Positions 26,602 through 37,012 are shown, counted from the first letter of the stretch. The stretch is 64,000 nucleotides of DNA from CAIYZT01 sp947461435 (GCA_965284435.1 OZ260083.1:1550001-1614000), one strand, 5' to 3'. A program made the numbers and translations. Notes: generated by a model from the sequence alone, not told the origin.

Positions 26602-27903
26602 ATGAACAAAACACTGCGCGCGCTGTTTGGCGCGACGGCTTTGCTCACCCTGACGGGTGCCGCATGGGCCGAAACCATCACCATTGCCACCGTGAACAAC
26701 GGCGACATGATCCGGATGCAGGGCTACACAGCCGAATTCACCGCCAAGACTGGGATCGACGTCGAATGGGTGACGCTCGAAGAAAACGTCCTGCGCGAGC
26801 GTGTGACGACGGACATCACCACCAAGGGTGGCCAGTTCGACATCATGACCATCGGCATGTACGAAACCCCGATCTGGGGCAAGAACGGCTGGCTGCTGCC
26901 GCTCAGCGATCTGTCGGCCGACTATGACGCCGCAGATATTCTGCCCGCCATGTCGGGTGGTCTGTCCTATGACGGCACCTTGTATGCGGCACCGTTCTAC
27001 GGCGAAAGCTCGATGATCATGTACCGCACCGACCTGATGGAAAAGGCCGGGCTGACCATGCCCGACGCCCCGACATGGGACTTTGTGCGCGAAGCGGCCG
27101 CCAAAATGACCGACCGCGCGGCCGAAATCAACGGCGTCTGCCTGCGCGGCAAGGCCGGCTGGGGTGAGGGCGGCGCTTTCATCACCGCCATGTCCAACTC
27201 GTTTGGCGCGCAGTGGTTCGGCATGGACTGGAAGCCGACATTTGACGGCGAAGCCTGGGCCAACACGCTGAACTTCTTCAAGGGCATGATGGACGAATCC
27301 GGCCCTGCCGGTTACGCCACCAACGGCTTCAACGAAAACCTGTCGCTGTTCAACCAAGGCAAGTGCGGCATGTGGATTGACGCCACCGTTGCCGCCTCGT
27401 TCGTCACGGGCAAAGATTCGACCGTGGCCGACAAGGTTGGCTTCGCTCTGGCCCCCGACGCCGGCCTTGGCAAGCGTTCGAACTGGCTTTGGGCTTGGGC
27501 GCTCGCCATTCCGGCAGGCACTCAGAAATCGGCAGAGGCCAAGCAGTTCATCGAATGGGCAACCGGTAAAGCCTATATCGAAATGGTCGCCGCCAAAGAA
27601 GGCTGGGCCAACGTGCCTCCAGGCGCGCGGACCTCACTGTACGCAAACCCGGACTACCAGGCGGTTCCTTTCGCCAAGATGACGCTCGATTCGATCCTGT
27701 CGGCTGACCCGCTGCATGCCACCGTGAACCCCGCCCCCTATGTTGGCGTCCAGTTTGCGGCCATCCCCGAGTTTGCAGGCATCGCCACCGACGTCAGCCA
27801 AGAGTTCTCGAACGCCTATGCCGGTCAGCAGACCGTCGAAGAAGCGCTCGCCAAGGCTCAGGCCATCGCAACCGAGGCCATGCAGGCCGCCGGCTACTTC
27901 TAG
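26602..27903 (+). CDS. smoE: sorbitol/mannitol ABC transporter substrate-binding protein
   Basis: 433 residues, family-1 extracellular solute-binding protein. The signal peptide TLRALFGATALLTLTGAAWA is followed by ETITIATVNNGDMIRMQGY. The domain shows AEFTAKTGIDVEWV, GQFDIMTIGMYETPIWGKNG and the C-terminal lobe EQFIEWATGKAYIEM-like stretch (here KQFIEWATGKAY). This matches the binding proteins of Rhodobacter smo and Pseudomonas mannitol operons. The ligand is inferred from the downstream smoFGK, smoS and mtlK genes. A hairpin follows the stop, so this abundant periplasmic component can be expressed above the membrane proteins. Confidence 0.88.
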   Translation: MNKTLRALFGATALLTLTGAAWAETITIATVNNGDMIRMQGYTAEFTAKTGIDVEWVTLEENVLRERVTTDITTKGGQFDIMTIGMYETPIWGKNGWLLPLSDLSADYDAADILPAMSGGLSYDGTLYAAPFYGESSMIMYRTDLMEKAGLTMPDAPTWDFVREAAAKMTDRAAEINGVCLRGKAGWGEGGAFITAMSNSFGAQWFGMDWKPTFDGEAWANTLNFFKGMMDESGPAGYATNGFNENLSLFNQGKCGMWIDATVAASFVTGKDSTVADKVGFALAPDAGLGKRSNWLWAWALAIPAGTQKSAEAKQFIEWATGKAYIEMVAAKEGWANVPPGARTSLYANPDYQAVPFAKMTLDSILSADPLHATVNPAPYVGVQFAAIPEFAGIATDVSQEFSNAYAGQQTVEEALAKAQAIATEAMQAAGYF

Positions 27904-27922
27904 GCCCGGCACAGATCTCAAA

Positions 27923-27948
27923 AAAGGGGGCGGCGCGCTGCCCCCTTT
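27923..27948 (+). terminator. hairpin between smoE and smoF (attenuator or mRNA-stabilising)
   Basis: AAAGGGGGC (27923-27931) pairs with GCCCCCTTT (27940-27948), a perfect 9-bp stem and 8-base loop. No long T-run follows, so partial termination or 3'-end protection of smoE mRNA is more likely than a full stop. Such hairpins are common after the binding-protein gene of ABC operons. Confidence 0.65.
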
Positions 27949-28023
27949 CCCCCCATTCAAAATTCCAAGTCATGTTAACCCGCAGACAGGGTGCACACCG
28001 CACCGTCGAGGGAGGATTGCCCG

Positions 28024-28890
28024 ATGGCCACCAAAGCATCTCGTACCGCCGCCCGCCTGATGATGGCCCCTGCCGTCATCTTTCTGCTGGGCTGGATGCT
28101 TGTTCCCCTCATCATGACCCTGTGGTTCTCGTTTCGGAATTATCTGCCCCTGCGCGGCGGGGATCAGGGCTTTGCCGGATTTGACAACTTCCTTCGCTTT
28201 GTCACGGCTTCGGCCTTTTGGCCCGCTGTTGGCGCGACCATGCTGATTGTCGTCAGCGCCTTGTTGATCACCATCGTGCTGGGGGTTCTGCTTGCGGTAC
28301 TTCTGGATCAACCGATGTGGGGCCAGGGTATCGTACGCATCCTTGTGATTGCCCCCTTCTTCGTGATGCCCACGGTCTCGGGCCTTGTCTGGAAGAACAT
28401 GTTTCTTGACTCGGTCAACGGTCTGTTCGCCCATGTCGCGCGGTTTTTTGGTACAACCCCGGTCGAATGGATCATCGACAAACCCTTCGCCAGCATCATC
28501 CTGATCGTCAGTTGGCAATGGCTGCCCTTCGCCACGCTGATCCTGCTGACCTCGATCCAAAGTCTGGACAGCGAACAGCTTGAAGCCGCCGAAATGGATG
28601 GCGCCCCCCCGATCAAACGCTTTTGGTACCTGACCATTCCCCACCTCAGCCGGGCCATCACCGTCGTGCTTTTGATCGAAACGATCTTCATGCTGTCGAT
28701 CTTTGCCGAGATCAAGATGACCACCGCCGGCGCCTTTGGCACCAAGACCCTGTCCTATCTGATCTTCCAGCGCGTGCTGGAAAGCCAGAATGTCGGATTG
28801 GGATCGGCGGGCGGCGTCTATGCCATCATCCTTGCCAATATTGTCGCAGCTTTCCTGATGCGCATTGTCGGCAAGAACCTTGATACCTGA
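28024..28890 (+). CDS. smoF: sorbitol/mannitol ABC transporter permease
   Basis: 288 residues from the ATG at 28024, with GAGGGAGGA upstream; the reading frame is open 11 codons earlier without a site. It has six membrane spans, starting MMAPAVIFLLGWMLVPLIMT. The docking loop is LEAAEMDGAPPIKRFWYLTIP, the EAA motif of MalF-type permeases. It pairs with the SmoG subunit that follows by 10 bp. Part of the inner-membrane channel for polyols. Confidence 0.88.
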   Translation: MATKASRTAARLMMAPAVIFLLGWMLVPLIMTLWFSFRNYLPLRGGDQGFAGFDNFLRFVTASAFWPAVGATMLIVVSALLITIVLGVLLAVLLDQPMWGQGIVRILVIAPFFVMPTVSGLVWKNMFLDSVNGLFAHVARFFGTTPVEWIIDKPFASIILIVSWQWLPFATLILLTSIQSLDSEQLEAAEMDGAPPIKRFWYLTIPHLSRAITVVLLIETIFMLSIFAEIKMTTAGAFGTKTLSYLIFQRVLESQNVGLGSAGGVYAIILANIVAAFLMRIVGKNLDT

Positions 28891-28900
28891 GGGGACCATC

Positions 28901-29731
28901 ATGACCCGTTCTGTCACCACACGGCGCAAGACCATCAACACCGTCATCGCATGGTCGATCGGCTTTGTGATCTTCTTTCCCATCCTTTGGACCATCCTGA
29001 CCAGCTTCAAATCCGAAGCCGATGCCATCGCCTTTCCACCCAAATTCCTGTTCTTTGACTGGACGCTTGAAAACTATTCGGTCGTGCAGGACCGGTCCGA
29101 CTACATGCGGTTTTTGTGGAATTCGATCATCATCGCGGGCGGATCGACGATTTTCGGCATCATCATCGCGGTTCCCGCCGCGTGGTCGATGGCCTTTGTG
29201 CCGTCAAGATGGACCAAGGACATTTTGATGTGGATGCTGTCGACCAAGATGCTGCCCGCCGTCGGCGTTTTGTACCCGATGTATCTGATCTTCATCAAAC
29301 TGGGCTGGCTGGACACTCGCATCGGTCTGGTCGTCATCTTGATGCTGATCAATCTGCCGATCATCGTGTGGATGCTTTATACCTACTTCAAGGAAATCCC
29401 GAGTGAAATTCTTGAGGCGGCCCGGATGGACGGGGCCTCGCTCAAATCCGAAATCCTCTATGTGCTCACGCCCATGGCCATTCCGGGAATTGCCTCCACC
29501 ATCTTGTTGAACATCATCCTCGCCTGGAACGAATGTTTCTGGACGCTGAACCTGACAGCCGCCAAGGCGGCCCCCCTGTCAGCCTTTATCGCCAGCTATT
29601 CCAGCCCCGAAGGTCTGTTCTACGCAAAGCTTTCGGCGGCCTCGACCATGGCCATTGCGCCGATCTTAATCCTTGGCTGGTTCAGCCAGAAACAACTCGT
29701 CCGCGGCCTGACCTTTGGCGCGGTGAAGTGA
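28901..29731 (+). CDS. smoG: sorbitol/mannitol ABC transporter permease
   Basis: 276 residues from the ATG at 28901 with GAGGGGA upstream. The MalG-type permease has WSIGFVIFFPILWTILTSFK as first span and the docking loop LEAARMDGASLKSEILYVLTP. KLGWLDTRIGLVVILMLIN and PIIVWMLYTYFK are conserved in this carbohydrate permease class. The C-terminus SQKQLVRGLTFGAVK is typical, and the VRGLTxGAVK ending is shared by most relatives. The ATPase gene starts 6 bp after its stop. Confidence 0.88.
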   Translation: MTRSVTTRRKTINTVIAWSIGFVIFFPILWTILTSFKSEADAIAFPPKFLFFDWTLENYSVVQDRSDYMRFLWNSIIIAGGSTIFGIIIAVPAAWSMAFVPSRWTKDILMWMLSTKMLPAVGVLYPMYLIFIKLGWLDTRIGLVVILMLINLPIIVWMLYTYFKEIPSEILEAARMDGASLKSEILYVLTPMAIPGIASTILLNIILAWNECFWTLNLTAAKAAPLSAFIASYSSPEGLFYAKLSAASTMAIAPILILGWFSQKQLVRGLTFGAVK

Positions 29732-29737
29732 GGACAC

Positions 29738-30732
<995 letters not shown>

Positions 30733-30736
<4 letters not shown>

Positions 30737-31503
30737 AATTGCTTGGCAAAACCGCCCTGATCACCGGCTCCGCACGCGGCATCGGCCTTGAATTCGCCCG
30801 CGCCTATCTGGCCGAAGGCGCCGTCGTTACCCTTGCCGACATCAACCTTCCCGCCGCGCAGGCCGCCGCCGCCGCCCTTGGCCCCAAGGCCCATGCCGTG
30901 CATATCGACGTCGCCTCGCAATCGTCCATCGAGACTGCCTTTGCCGAAGCGATTGCGAAAATGGGCGCGCTCGACATCCTGATCAACAATGCCGCCCTGT
31001 TTTCGGCGGCCCCGATTCAAGACATCACCCGCGCCGATTATGACAAACTCTTTGCCGTCAACGTCTCGGGCACGCTCTTTTGCCTGCAGGCCGCGGCCCG
31101 CCACATGATCGCCCGCGGCCAAGGCGGCAAGATCATCAACATGGCCTCGCAGGCCGGCCGCCGGGGCGAGGGCCTCGTGGCCGTCTATTGCGCCACCAAG
31201 GCGGCGGTGATCTCTTTGACGCAATCGGCAGGTCTGGGTCTGATCGCGCATGGCATCAACGTCAACGCCATCGCCCCCGGTGTGGTGGACGGCGAACATT
31301 GGGACGGCGTCGATGCCTATTTCGCCAAATTGGAACACAAGGCCCCCGGCCAGAAAAAGGCCGAGGTGGGTGCCGCCGTGCCCTTTGGTCGGATGGGCAC
31401 GGCCCAAGATCTGGCGGGCATGGCGATCTTCCTTGCCACCAAAGATGCTGATTACATCGTCGCCCAATGCTTCGGCGTGGACGGCGGCAACTGGATGGCC
31501 TGA
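30733..31503 (+). CDS. smoS: sorbitol (L-iditol) dehydrogenase, SDR family
   Basis: 256 residues, the length of Rhodobacter SmoS. NAD-binding TGSARGIGLEF, structural NNAALF, and the active-site Ser (NMASQAG) with Tyr-x3-Lys (VYCATKAAV) are all present. APGVVDGEHWDGVDAYFAKL is characteristic of the sorbitol dehydrogenase subgroup. It oxidises D-glucitol to fructose and galactitol to tagatose in the cytoplasm. Overlaps smoK at the start; a single base separates its stop from the mtlK ATG. Confidence 0.9.
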
Positions 31504-31504
31504 C

Positions 31505-32950
31505 ATGAACACCACCGCACATCTGACCGCCCACCTGCCGGCCTATGACCGCACAAAACTGACGCCGGGCATCGTTCACATCGGCCTTGGCAACTTTCAC
31601 CGCGCCCATATGGCCGTTTATCTGGATGATCTGTTCGCCATGGGGCAGGGGATGGACTTTGCCATCATCGGCGCAGGCGTGCGCCCCCCCGATGCCGCCA
31701 TGCGCGACGCGCTGATCGCCCAGGATTGCCTGTCGACCGTGATTGAATTGGATCCGGCGGCCAAATCCGCCCGCCGCATCGGCTCCATGGTCGATTTTCT
31801 GCCCGTCTCGGCCGACAATGCCCCGCTGATTGCGGCCATGATCGCCCCGGCGATCCGCATCGTGTCGCTGACGGTCACCGAAGGCGGCTATTTCATCAAC
31901 CCCGCCACCGGGGCTTTTGATCCCACCCATGCCGAGATTGTGGCAGATGCGGCCAAACCGGCCCGCCCCGCCACCGCCTTTGGCGCCATCATCGCGGCCT
32001 TGCGCGCGCGCCGGGCCGCCGGAACCGCGCCCTTCACGGTCATGTCTTGCGACAACCTGCCGGGCAACGGCCATGTCGCGCGCGCGGCGGTCGTGGGTCT
32101 GGCGCATCTGTCCGATCCGGAACTGGCCCGCTGGATCGATGCCCATGTCGCCTTCCCCAATGGCATGGTCGATCGCATCACCCCCGCCACCGGCCCGCGC
32201 GAGCGGGCCCTTGCCCAAACCTTCGGCCTGACCGATCCCGTCCCCGTCACCTGCGAGCCGTTCCGCCAATGGGTGATCGAAGACATCTTTCCGGCGGGCC
32301 GTCCCCCGCTGGAACAGGTCGGCGTCACCTTCACCCCGCATGTCCACGCCTTCGAGATGATGAAGATCCGTATCCTCAACGGTGGCCACGCCACCATCGC
32401 CTATCCCGGCGGATTGATGGACATCGAATTTGTTCACGAGGCCATGGCCCATCCGCTGATCCTTGGTCTGTTGAACAAGGTCGAACGCGAAGAGATCATC
32501 CCTTACGTGCCCCCGGTGCCCGGCACCGATATTTCCGCCTATTATGATCTGATCGTGCAGCGGTTCTCCAACCCTGAAGTTGCCGATACAGAACGCCGCC
32601 TCTGTCTGGACGGGTCCAACCGTCAGCCCAAATTCATCGTCCCCTCGGTGCGCGATGCTTTGGCGGCGGGCGGCAGCGTGCAAGGTCTGGCGCTCGTCTC
32701 GGCGCTCTGGGCGCGCTATTGCTTTGGTACAACCGACAGCGGCACCCCGATTGCCCCGAACGATCCGAACTGGGATGCGCTACAAGCCCTTGCAGCATCG
32801 GCCAAATCCGATCCTGCCGCTTGGTTGGCCCAAGAAACGATCTATGGCGAAACTGCCCGCGATCCGCGCTTTGTGGCCGCCTTCACGGCGTGGCTCACGA
32901 TGCTGTGGGCCAAGGGAACGAAGGCGACCCTGGAAACCTATCTCGGCTGA
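31505..32950 (+). CDS. mtlK: mannitol 2-dehydrogenase
   Basis: 481 residues from the ATG at 31505; the frame is open upstream but only inside smoS. The long-chain polyol dehydrogenase family is shown by HIGLGNFHRAHMAVYLDDL in the nucleotide fold and by the catalytic KIRILNGGHATIAYPGGL (Lys and Asn/His pair). It is zinc-free and converts D-mannitol to fructose with NAD. As last gene of the operon it complements the sorbitol enzyme. Fructose would then need a kinase; a PfkB sugar kinase is encoded at 60882-61805, on the other strand. Confidence 0.92.
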   Translation: MNTTAHLTAHLPAYDRTKLTPGIVHIGLGNFHRAHMAVYLDDLFAMGQGMDFAIIGAGVRPPDAAMRDALIAQDCLSTVIELDPAAKSARRIGSMVDFLPVSADNAPLIAAMIAPAIRIVSLTVTEGGYFINPATGAFDPTHAEIVADAAKPARPATAFGAIIAALRARRAAGTAPFTVMSCDNLPGNGHVARAAVVGLAHLSDPELARWIDAHVAFPNGMVDRITPATGPRERALAQTFGLTDPVPVTCEPFRQWVIEDIFPAGRPPLEQVGVTFTPHVHAFEMMKIRILNGGHATIAYPGGLMDIEFVHEAMAHPLILGLLNKVEREEIIPYVPPVPGTDISAYYDLIVQRFSNPEVADTERRLCLDGSNRQPKFIVPSVRDALAAGGSVQGLALVSALWARYCFGTTDSGTPIAPNDPNWDALQALAASAKSDPAAWLAQETIYGETARDPRFVAAFTAWLTMLWAKGTKATLETYLG

Positions 32951-33015
32951 TCGGGCGCCACCGGCGAAAAAACGCGCGGGATGATTGCGGGGCAGGTGCC
33001 CCCCAGCCTTACCCC

Positions 33016-34008
33016 TCAGCCAACGCGCCGCATCCGCCTTGCTTTCATGGCCTCATGCGCCTGATCGCTGCCGTCATGGAATGATCCAAACCAGCGGTCC
33101 AACGGCACCATTCCGTCCGAATAATTCACTTCGAAATACTTGTGATGCAGATAGTGGGCGTAATAGCTCGCCTCGAAACTCGCAGCCTCGCCCAGCACGA
33201 CGCGGTCAAATCCGGTGTGCCCCTGCGCGGGCCCCACCCCCAACCGCGAGGCAAGGTTGATCATGTGCACCGGATGGGCGGGCAGCACGAAGAACAGCAA
33301 GATCGTCGAGAAATAGATCAGATGCTCGACCGGATGCATCGACAGGCCTGACCACGGGCCGGGGTTGATGTTGCGATGATGCAGCTTGTGCGCGATCTCA
33401 TACAAGGGCGAGACATGCAGCAACCGATGGCAGAAATAGAACCCCACCTCATGGATCAGCGGCACCACGAAAAACAGCGCGACAAAGCCGACAGGATGGC
33501 TGGCAAAGTCGATCATCGGGGCCCAGCCATTGCCATAGGCCCACAGCAACAGCACCTCATACGCTGTCCAGATCGGCACCCCGCTGACCAAGGTGTGAAA
33601 CATGTTGTCACGGATCTGGCTGCCAAAGGCAAATCCCGCCGCCTTTTCCTTGGGAAAGGCTTTGTTGTACTTGAACTGCGTGCCCTGCCGCTTCCAGCGG
33701 TACAGCCACAGATGCCAGGCCCCGAAAACCAGCACCGCCAGAATTTCGTTGCGGATCAGCAAATAGCAGATCCAGCCCGGGGCAAGGGTCTGCGTCTGCT
33801 CAAGGCTGGGCGATGCCCAAAGCCACAATGCCCCGGCAAGGGCGGCGTAAAACACGTTCCACGGCAGAAAATACCCCGGAAACCCGAACAGCCACCGCAT
33901 CAGCCGCCTTGGGTTTGGCGGCCAATCAAACGCCGGTCCATAGGAAATCGGCCGGTTAGGCGCCCAGTTTCCCCGATCATCTGTTGTCCCGTGTGCCCGC
34001 TCGTCCAT
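33016..34008 (-). CDS. sterol desaturase / fatty acid hydroxylase-family membrane protein
   Basis: 330 residues with several membrane spans (NVFYAALAGALWLWA, YLLIRNEILAVLVFGAWHLW, VGFVALFFVVPLIHEV). The di-iron histidine clusters occur in order: HRLLH, HKLHHRN and, near the C-terminus, HYLHHKY. The family hydroxylates or desaturates lipids, including sterols, alkylglycerols and carotenoids. The bacterial substrate is not known; roseobacter members are often annotated simply as sterol desaturase. The gene is divergent from lepA (starts 143 bp apart) and converges on mtlK 65 bp away. Confidence 0.83.
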   Translation of the reverse strand: MDERAHGTTDDRGNWAPNRPISYGPAFDWPPNPRRLMRWLFGFPGYFLPWNVFYAALAGALWLWASPSLEQTQTLAPGWICYLLIRNEILAVLVFGAWHLWLYRWKRQGTQFKYNKAFPKEKAAGFAFGSQIRDNMFHTLVSGVPIWTAYEVLLLWAYGNGWAPMIDFASHPVGFVALFFVVPLIHEVGFYFCHRLLHVSPLYEIAHKLHHRNINPGPWSGLSMHPVEHLIYFSTILLFFVLPAHPVHMINLASRLGVGPAQGHTGFDRVVLGEAASFEASYYAHYLHHKYFEVNYSDGMVPLDRWFGSFHDGSDQAHEAMKARRMRRVG

Positions 34009-34151
34009 GCCGCCAACCCCCCGCCGTTTGGGCCAAACTGGCGCAATTCCGCCCCCCGATCAAGCCGCCCGCCCGCCGCCCCCGCCCTGCGCCAAAAATG
34101 CGCCCCTTCCCCCCCTTTCCCGGCCTCGCTGTTCACGCTATACGCCAGCGC

Positions 34152-35951
34152 ATGACCCAGCTTGATCTCATCCGCAATTTCTCCATCGTGGCCCACATCG
34201 ACCACGGCAAATCCACCCTCGCTGACCGGCTCATCCAGATGACCGGCACAGTGGCTGCGCGCGACATGAAGGCGCAGATGCTGGACTCGATGGACATCGA
34301 ACGCGAACGTGGCATCACGATCAAGGCCAACACCGTGCGCATCGAATATCCGGCCAAGGATGGCAAAACCTACATCCTGAACCTGATCGACACCCCCGGT
34401 CACGTCGACTTCGCCTACGAGGTCTCCCGCTCCATGCGCGCCGTCGAAGGCTCGCTTCTGGTGGTTGACGCCTCTCAGGGCGTCGAGGCGCAGACCCTCG
34501 CCAATGTCTACCACGCCCTCGACGCGGGCCATGAAATTGTGCCCGTCCTGAACAAGATCGACCTGCCCGCGGCAGAGCCGGACCGTGTCAAACAGCAAAT
34601 CGAAGACGTCATCGGCCTTGACGCCTCCAACGCCATCCCAATTTCCGCCAAATCCGGCCTTGGCATCCCCGATGTGCTTGAGGCGATCGTGACCCGCCTT
34701 CCCGCCCCAAAGGGCGACCGCGATGCCCCGCTCAAGGCCATGCTCGTCGACAGCTGGTACGATGCCTACCTTGGCGTCGTCGTCATGGTGCGCATCATGG
34801 ACGGCGTCATGCGCCGCAGCGACCGCGTCAAGATGATGCAAACCGGCGCCGCTTACGGCATCGACAAACTCGCCGTTCTCAAACCCCAGATGGTCGATAT
34901 CGACGAATTGGGCCCGGGCGAGATTGGCGTCTTCACCGCCTCCATCAAACAGGTGCGTGACACCCGCGTGGGCGACACCATCACCCACGAACGCAAACCC
35001 TGCGCCGAGGCGCTGCCCGGCTTCAAACCCGCCCAGCCCGTGGTGTTCTGCGGGCTGTTCCCCGTCGATGCCGCCGATTTCGAACCGCTGCGCGAAGCCA
35101 TCGAAAAACTCTCGCTCAACGATGCCTCCTTCTCCACCGAGATGGAAACCTCCGCCGCCCTTGGCTTTGGCTTTCGCTGCGGCTTCCTTGGCCTTTTGCA
35201 CCTTGAGGTGATCCGAGAGCGGCTGGAGCGCGAGTTTGATCTGGACCTGATCACCACCGCCCCCTCGGTCGTCTTCAAACTCTACATGAAAGACGGAGAG
35301 GTGCGCGATCTGCACAACCCCGCCGACATGCCCGACCTCACCTATGTTGACCACATCGAAGAGCCGCGCATCCGCGCCACCATCCTTGTGCCCGACGAAT
35401 ACCTCGGCGACATCCTGAAGCTGTGCCAGGAACGCCGCGGCATCCAGCTTGACCTGTCCTATGCCGGCTCCCGCGCTATGGTGGTCTATGACCTGCCCTT
35501 GGCCGAAGTGGTCTTCGACTTCTACGACCGCCTGAAATCGGTGACCAAGGGCTATGCCTCCTTCGACTATGTGATCTCGGAGTATCGTGAGGATTTTCTG
35601 GTCAAGATGTCGATCCTTGTAAACGACGAGCCGGTCGATGCCCTGTCGATGATGGTCCACCGCGACCGGGCCGAGGCGCGCGGCCGCTCGATGGTCGAGA
35701 AACTGAAAGAGCTGATCCCCCGGCACATGTTCAAAATCCCGATCCAGGCGGCCATCGGCGCGCGGGTGATTGCGCGCGAGACTCTGTCCGCCATGCGCAA
35801 AGACGTGACCGCGAAATGCTACGGCGGCGATGCGACCCGGAAGCGGAAGCTTTTGGACAAGCAGAAGGCCGGTAAAAAGAAGATGCGGCAGTTCGGGAAG
35901 GTCGAGATTCCGCAAGAGGCGTTTATTAGCGCTCTAAAGATGGACAGCTAG
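34152..35951 (+). CDS. lepA: elongation factor 4 (LepA)
   Basis: 599 residues from the ATG at 34152 (MTQLDLIRNFSIVAHIDHGK). GTPase motifs are HIDHGKST, DTPGHVDF and NKIDLP; the LepA-specific C-terminal domain ends KKKMRQFGKVEIPQEAFIS. It is the ribosome-associated translational GTPase that acts during stress and initiation. The last codons of the gene form part of a perfect 36-bp palindrome (35932-35967) centred on the stop codon. Confidence 0.96.
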   Translation: MTQLDLIRNFSIVAHIDHGKSTLADRLIQMTGTVAARDMKAQMLDSMDIERERGITIKANTVRIEYPAKDGKTYILNLIDTPGHVDFAYEVSRSMRAVEGSLLVVDASQGVEAQTLANVYHALDAGHEIVPVLNKIDLPAAEPDRVKQQIEDVIGLDASNAIPISAKSGLGIPDVLEAIVTRLPAPKGDRDAPLKAMLVDSWYDAYLGVVVMVRIMDGVMRRSDRVKMMQTGAAYGIDKLAVLKPQMVDIDELGPGEIGVFTASIKQVRDTRVGDTITHERKPCAEALPGFKPAQPVVFCGLFPVDAADFEPLREAIEKLSLNDASFSTEMETSAALGFGFRCGFLGLLHLEVIRERLEREFDLDLITTAPSVVFKLYMKDGEVRDLHNPADMPDLTYVDHIEEPRIRATILVPDEYLGDILKLCQERRGIQLDLSYAGSRAMVVYDLPLAEVVFDFYDRLKSVTKGYASFDYVISEYREDFLVKMSILVNDEPVDALSMMVHRDRAEARGRSMVEKLKELIPRHMFKIPIQAAIGARVIARETLSAMRKDVTAKCYGGDATRKRKLLDKQKAGKKKMRQFGKVEIPQEAFISALKMDS

Positions 35952-35967
35952 CTGTCCATCTTTAGAG
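35932..35967 (+). repeat. perfect 36-nt palindrome across the lepA stop codon
   Basis: CTCTAAAGATGGACAGCT is followed immediately by its exact reverse complement, with no spacer. The left half encodes the last residues of LepA (LKMDS). It may act as a terminator or mark a rearrangement endpoint. It lacks a loop and a T-run, so it is not a standard intrinsic terminator. Confidence 0.85.
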
Positions 35968-35970
35968 TGG

Positions 35971-36010
35971 GTGGGCGAAAGAGATTGGCCACGGCCAATC
36001 GCGTGCCCAC
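35971..36010 (+). terminator. nested hairpin downstream of lepA
   Basis: GATTGGCC (35983-35990) and GGCCAATC (35993-36000) are perfect arms. Outer arms GTGGGC (35971-35976) and GCCCAC (36005-36010) enclose them. With the palindrome just upstream it may end the lepA transcript. No T-run follows. Confidence 0.4.
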
Positions 36011-36164
36011 TGGGTGGCAGGATGGGGCTGTCGGGAAGTGTTGAAGATGGATTGGTTAGGCTCTTCCTCTTTGGAATGATGGAAAGCCTTTCAGAGGCGA
36101 CAGAGTCAGAACTTTGAGCTGCGCAGGATATATGCCTAGGGTGTTGAACTTAGGAGATTAAGTG

Positions 36165-37007
36165 ATGATTCCAGACGTACCAGTATCACTCTTGACTCCA
36201 TTTTTGCGCCTTGGTTGGTTGAAAGTCCTATTGGTAGTAGGAAGTTGCTCGATTCTTCATGTCTTTGGTCTCACGGCACTATACGGAAGACCCATATACT
36301 TCTTTACAGATCTGCGCTTCCTGGGGCCGATTTTCTTTCAATTCGCCCTTGCATCGGCTGTCGCGAGCCTGATCTATAATGCAGTCTCATTCTTTTTTCT
36401 TATTCTGCAAGCGCAACGCTTCTTGATACGGTTGTCGTTGAAAATCGGCGATCGTTTTCGCAGGATTATTTTTTTTACCGCTGTTGTGGTTCGTGTGGCT
36501 GCTTTTGCCGTTACTTTTATAGTGGCCTATTTCGGCAGTTCATTTCTATTTCAAATGTTACTGGCGGTTGGGGTCGGTTCGATAGTGTTTTTTTTCCCGG
36601 AGATCATAAACCTACTAAAGAAGAAGGATACAGTGGTCAGTGCATTTGATCGACCGTTAGATGCATCGCAGCTCGATTTACAGGAATTGAAGTTGGTTCT
36701 TTCAAGGAAACTTGAGGCGATGGTTCCATTTCTTTTGGCGCTTCTAATGTTCTTTTCTTTCGTCGCCGGGATTCAGAAGAGTGAGTCAATGGTTAGGCGT
36801 GCGGAATTGGTAGAGATATCTTTCAACTCGAGTGAACCTAAACTCACGGGATACTTCGTTGGCGTAACTGATAGTTTCCTTATTATTTCATCTTGTTCAA
36901 CCAGCTGTGCTGCTAGCGAGGAATTTGTTATGGTTGCGGTGGGCGCTGTAGAGAGCATTGGTTGGGTTGCCAATCTCGCGGACACAATTGGCGCAGACAA
37001 GCCATAG
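36165..37007 (+). CDS. unrecognised membrane protein in AT-rich DNA
   Basis: 280 residues from the ATG at 36165, preceded by TAGGAG; a GTG one codon earlier is also possible. I do not recognise the family. Predicted membrane segments are WLKVLLVVGSCSILHVFGL, FFQFALASAVASLIYNAVSFF, IIFFTAVVVRVAAFAVTFIV, FLFQMLLAVGVGSIVFFFP and a later VPFLLALLMFFSFVAGI. A C-terminal domain after that (SFNSSEPKLTGYFVGV) is probably extracytoplasmic, with a Cys pair in SSCSTSCAASEE. Base composition is clearly lower in GC than the flanking genes, with codons such as TTT, ATA and AGA that are rare in the rest of the window. It was probably acquired by transfer. No partner gene is adjacent. Confidence 0.7.
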   Translation: MIPDVPVSLLTPFLRLGWLKVLLVVGSCSILHVFGLTALYGRPIYFFTDLRFLGPIFFQFALASAVASLIYNAVSFFFLILQAQRFLIRLSLKIGDRFRRIIFFTAVVVRVAAFAVTFIVAYFGSSFLFQMLLAVGVGSIVFFFPEIINLLKKKDTVVSAFDRPLDASQLDLQELKLVLSRKLEAMVPFLLALLMFFSFVAGIQKSESMVRRAELVEISFNSSEPKLTGYFVGVTDSFLIISSCSTSCAASEEFVMVAVGAVESIGWVANLADTIGADKP

Positions 37008-37012
37008 CGCCC

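Noticed and set aside
33984..34151. N-terminal extension of LepA by 56 residues
   Set aside because: The extension is Pro/Arg-rich, lies in the promoter of a divergent gene and is absent from LepA proteins, which begin just before the HIDHGKST region.
33900..35915. A 671-residue open frame on the minus strand
   Set aside because: Antisense to lepA, rich in His, Val and Gly, no motif; a by-product of codon bias in lepA.
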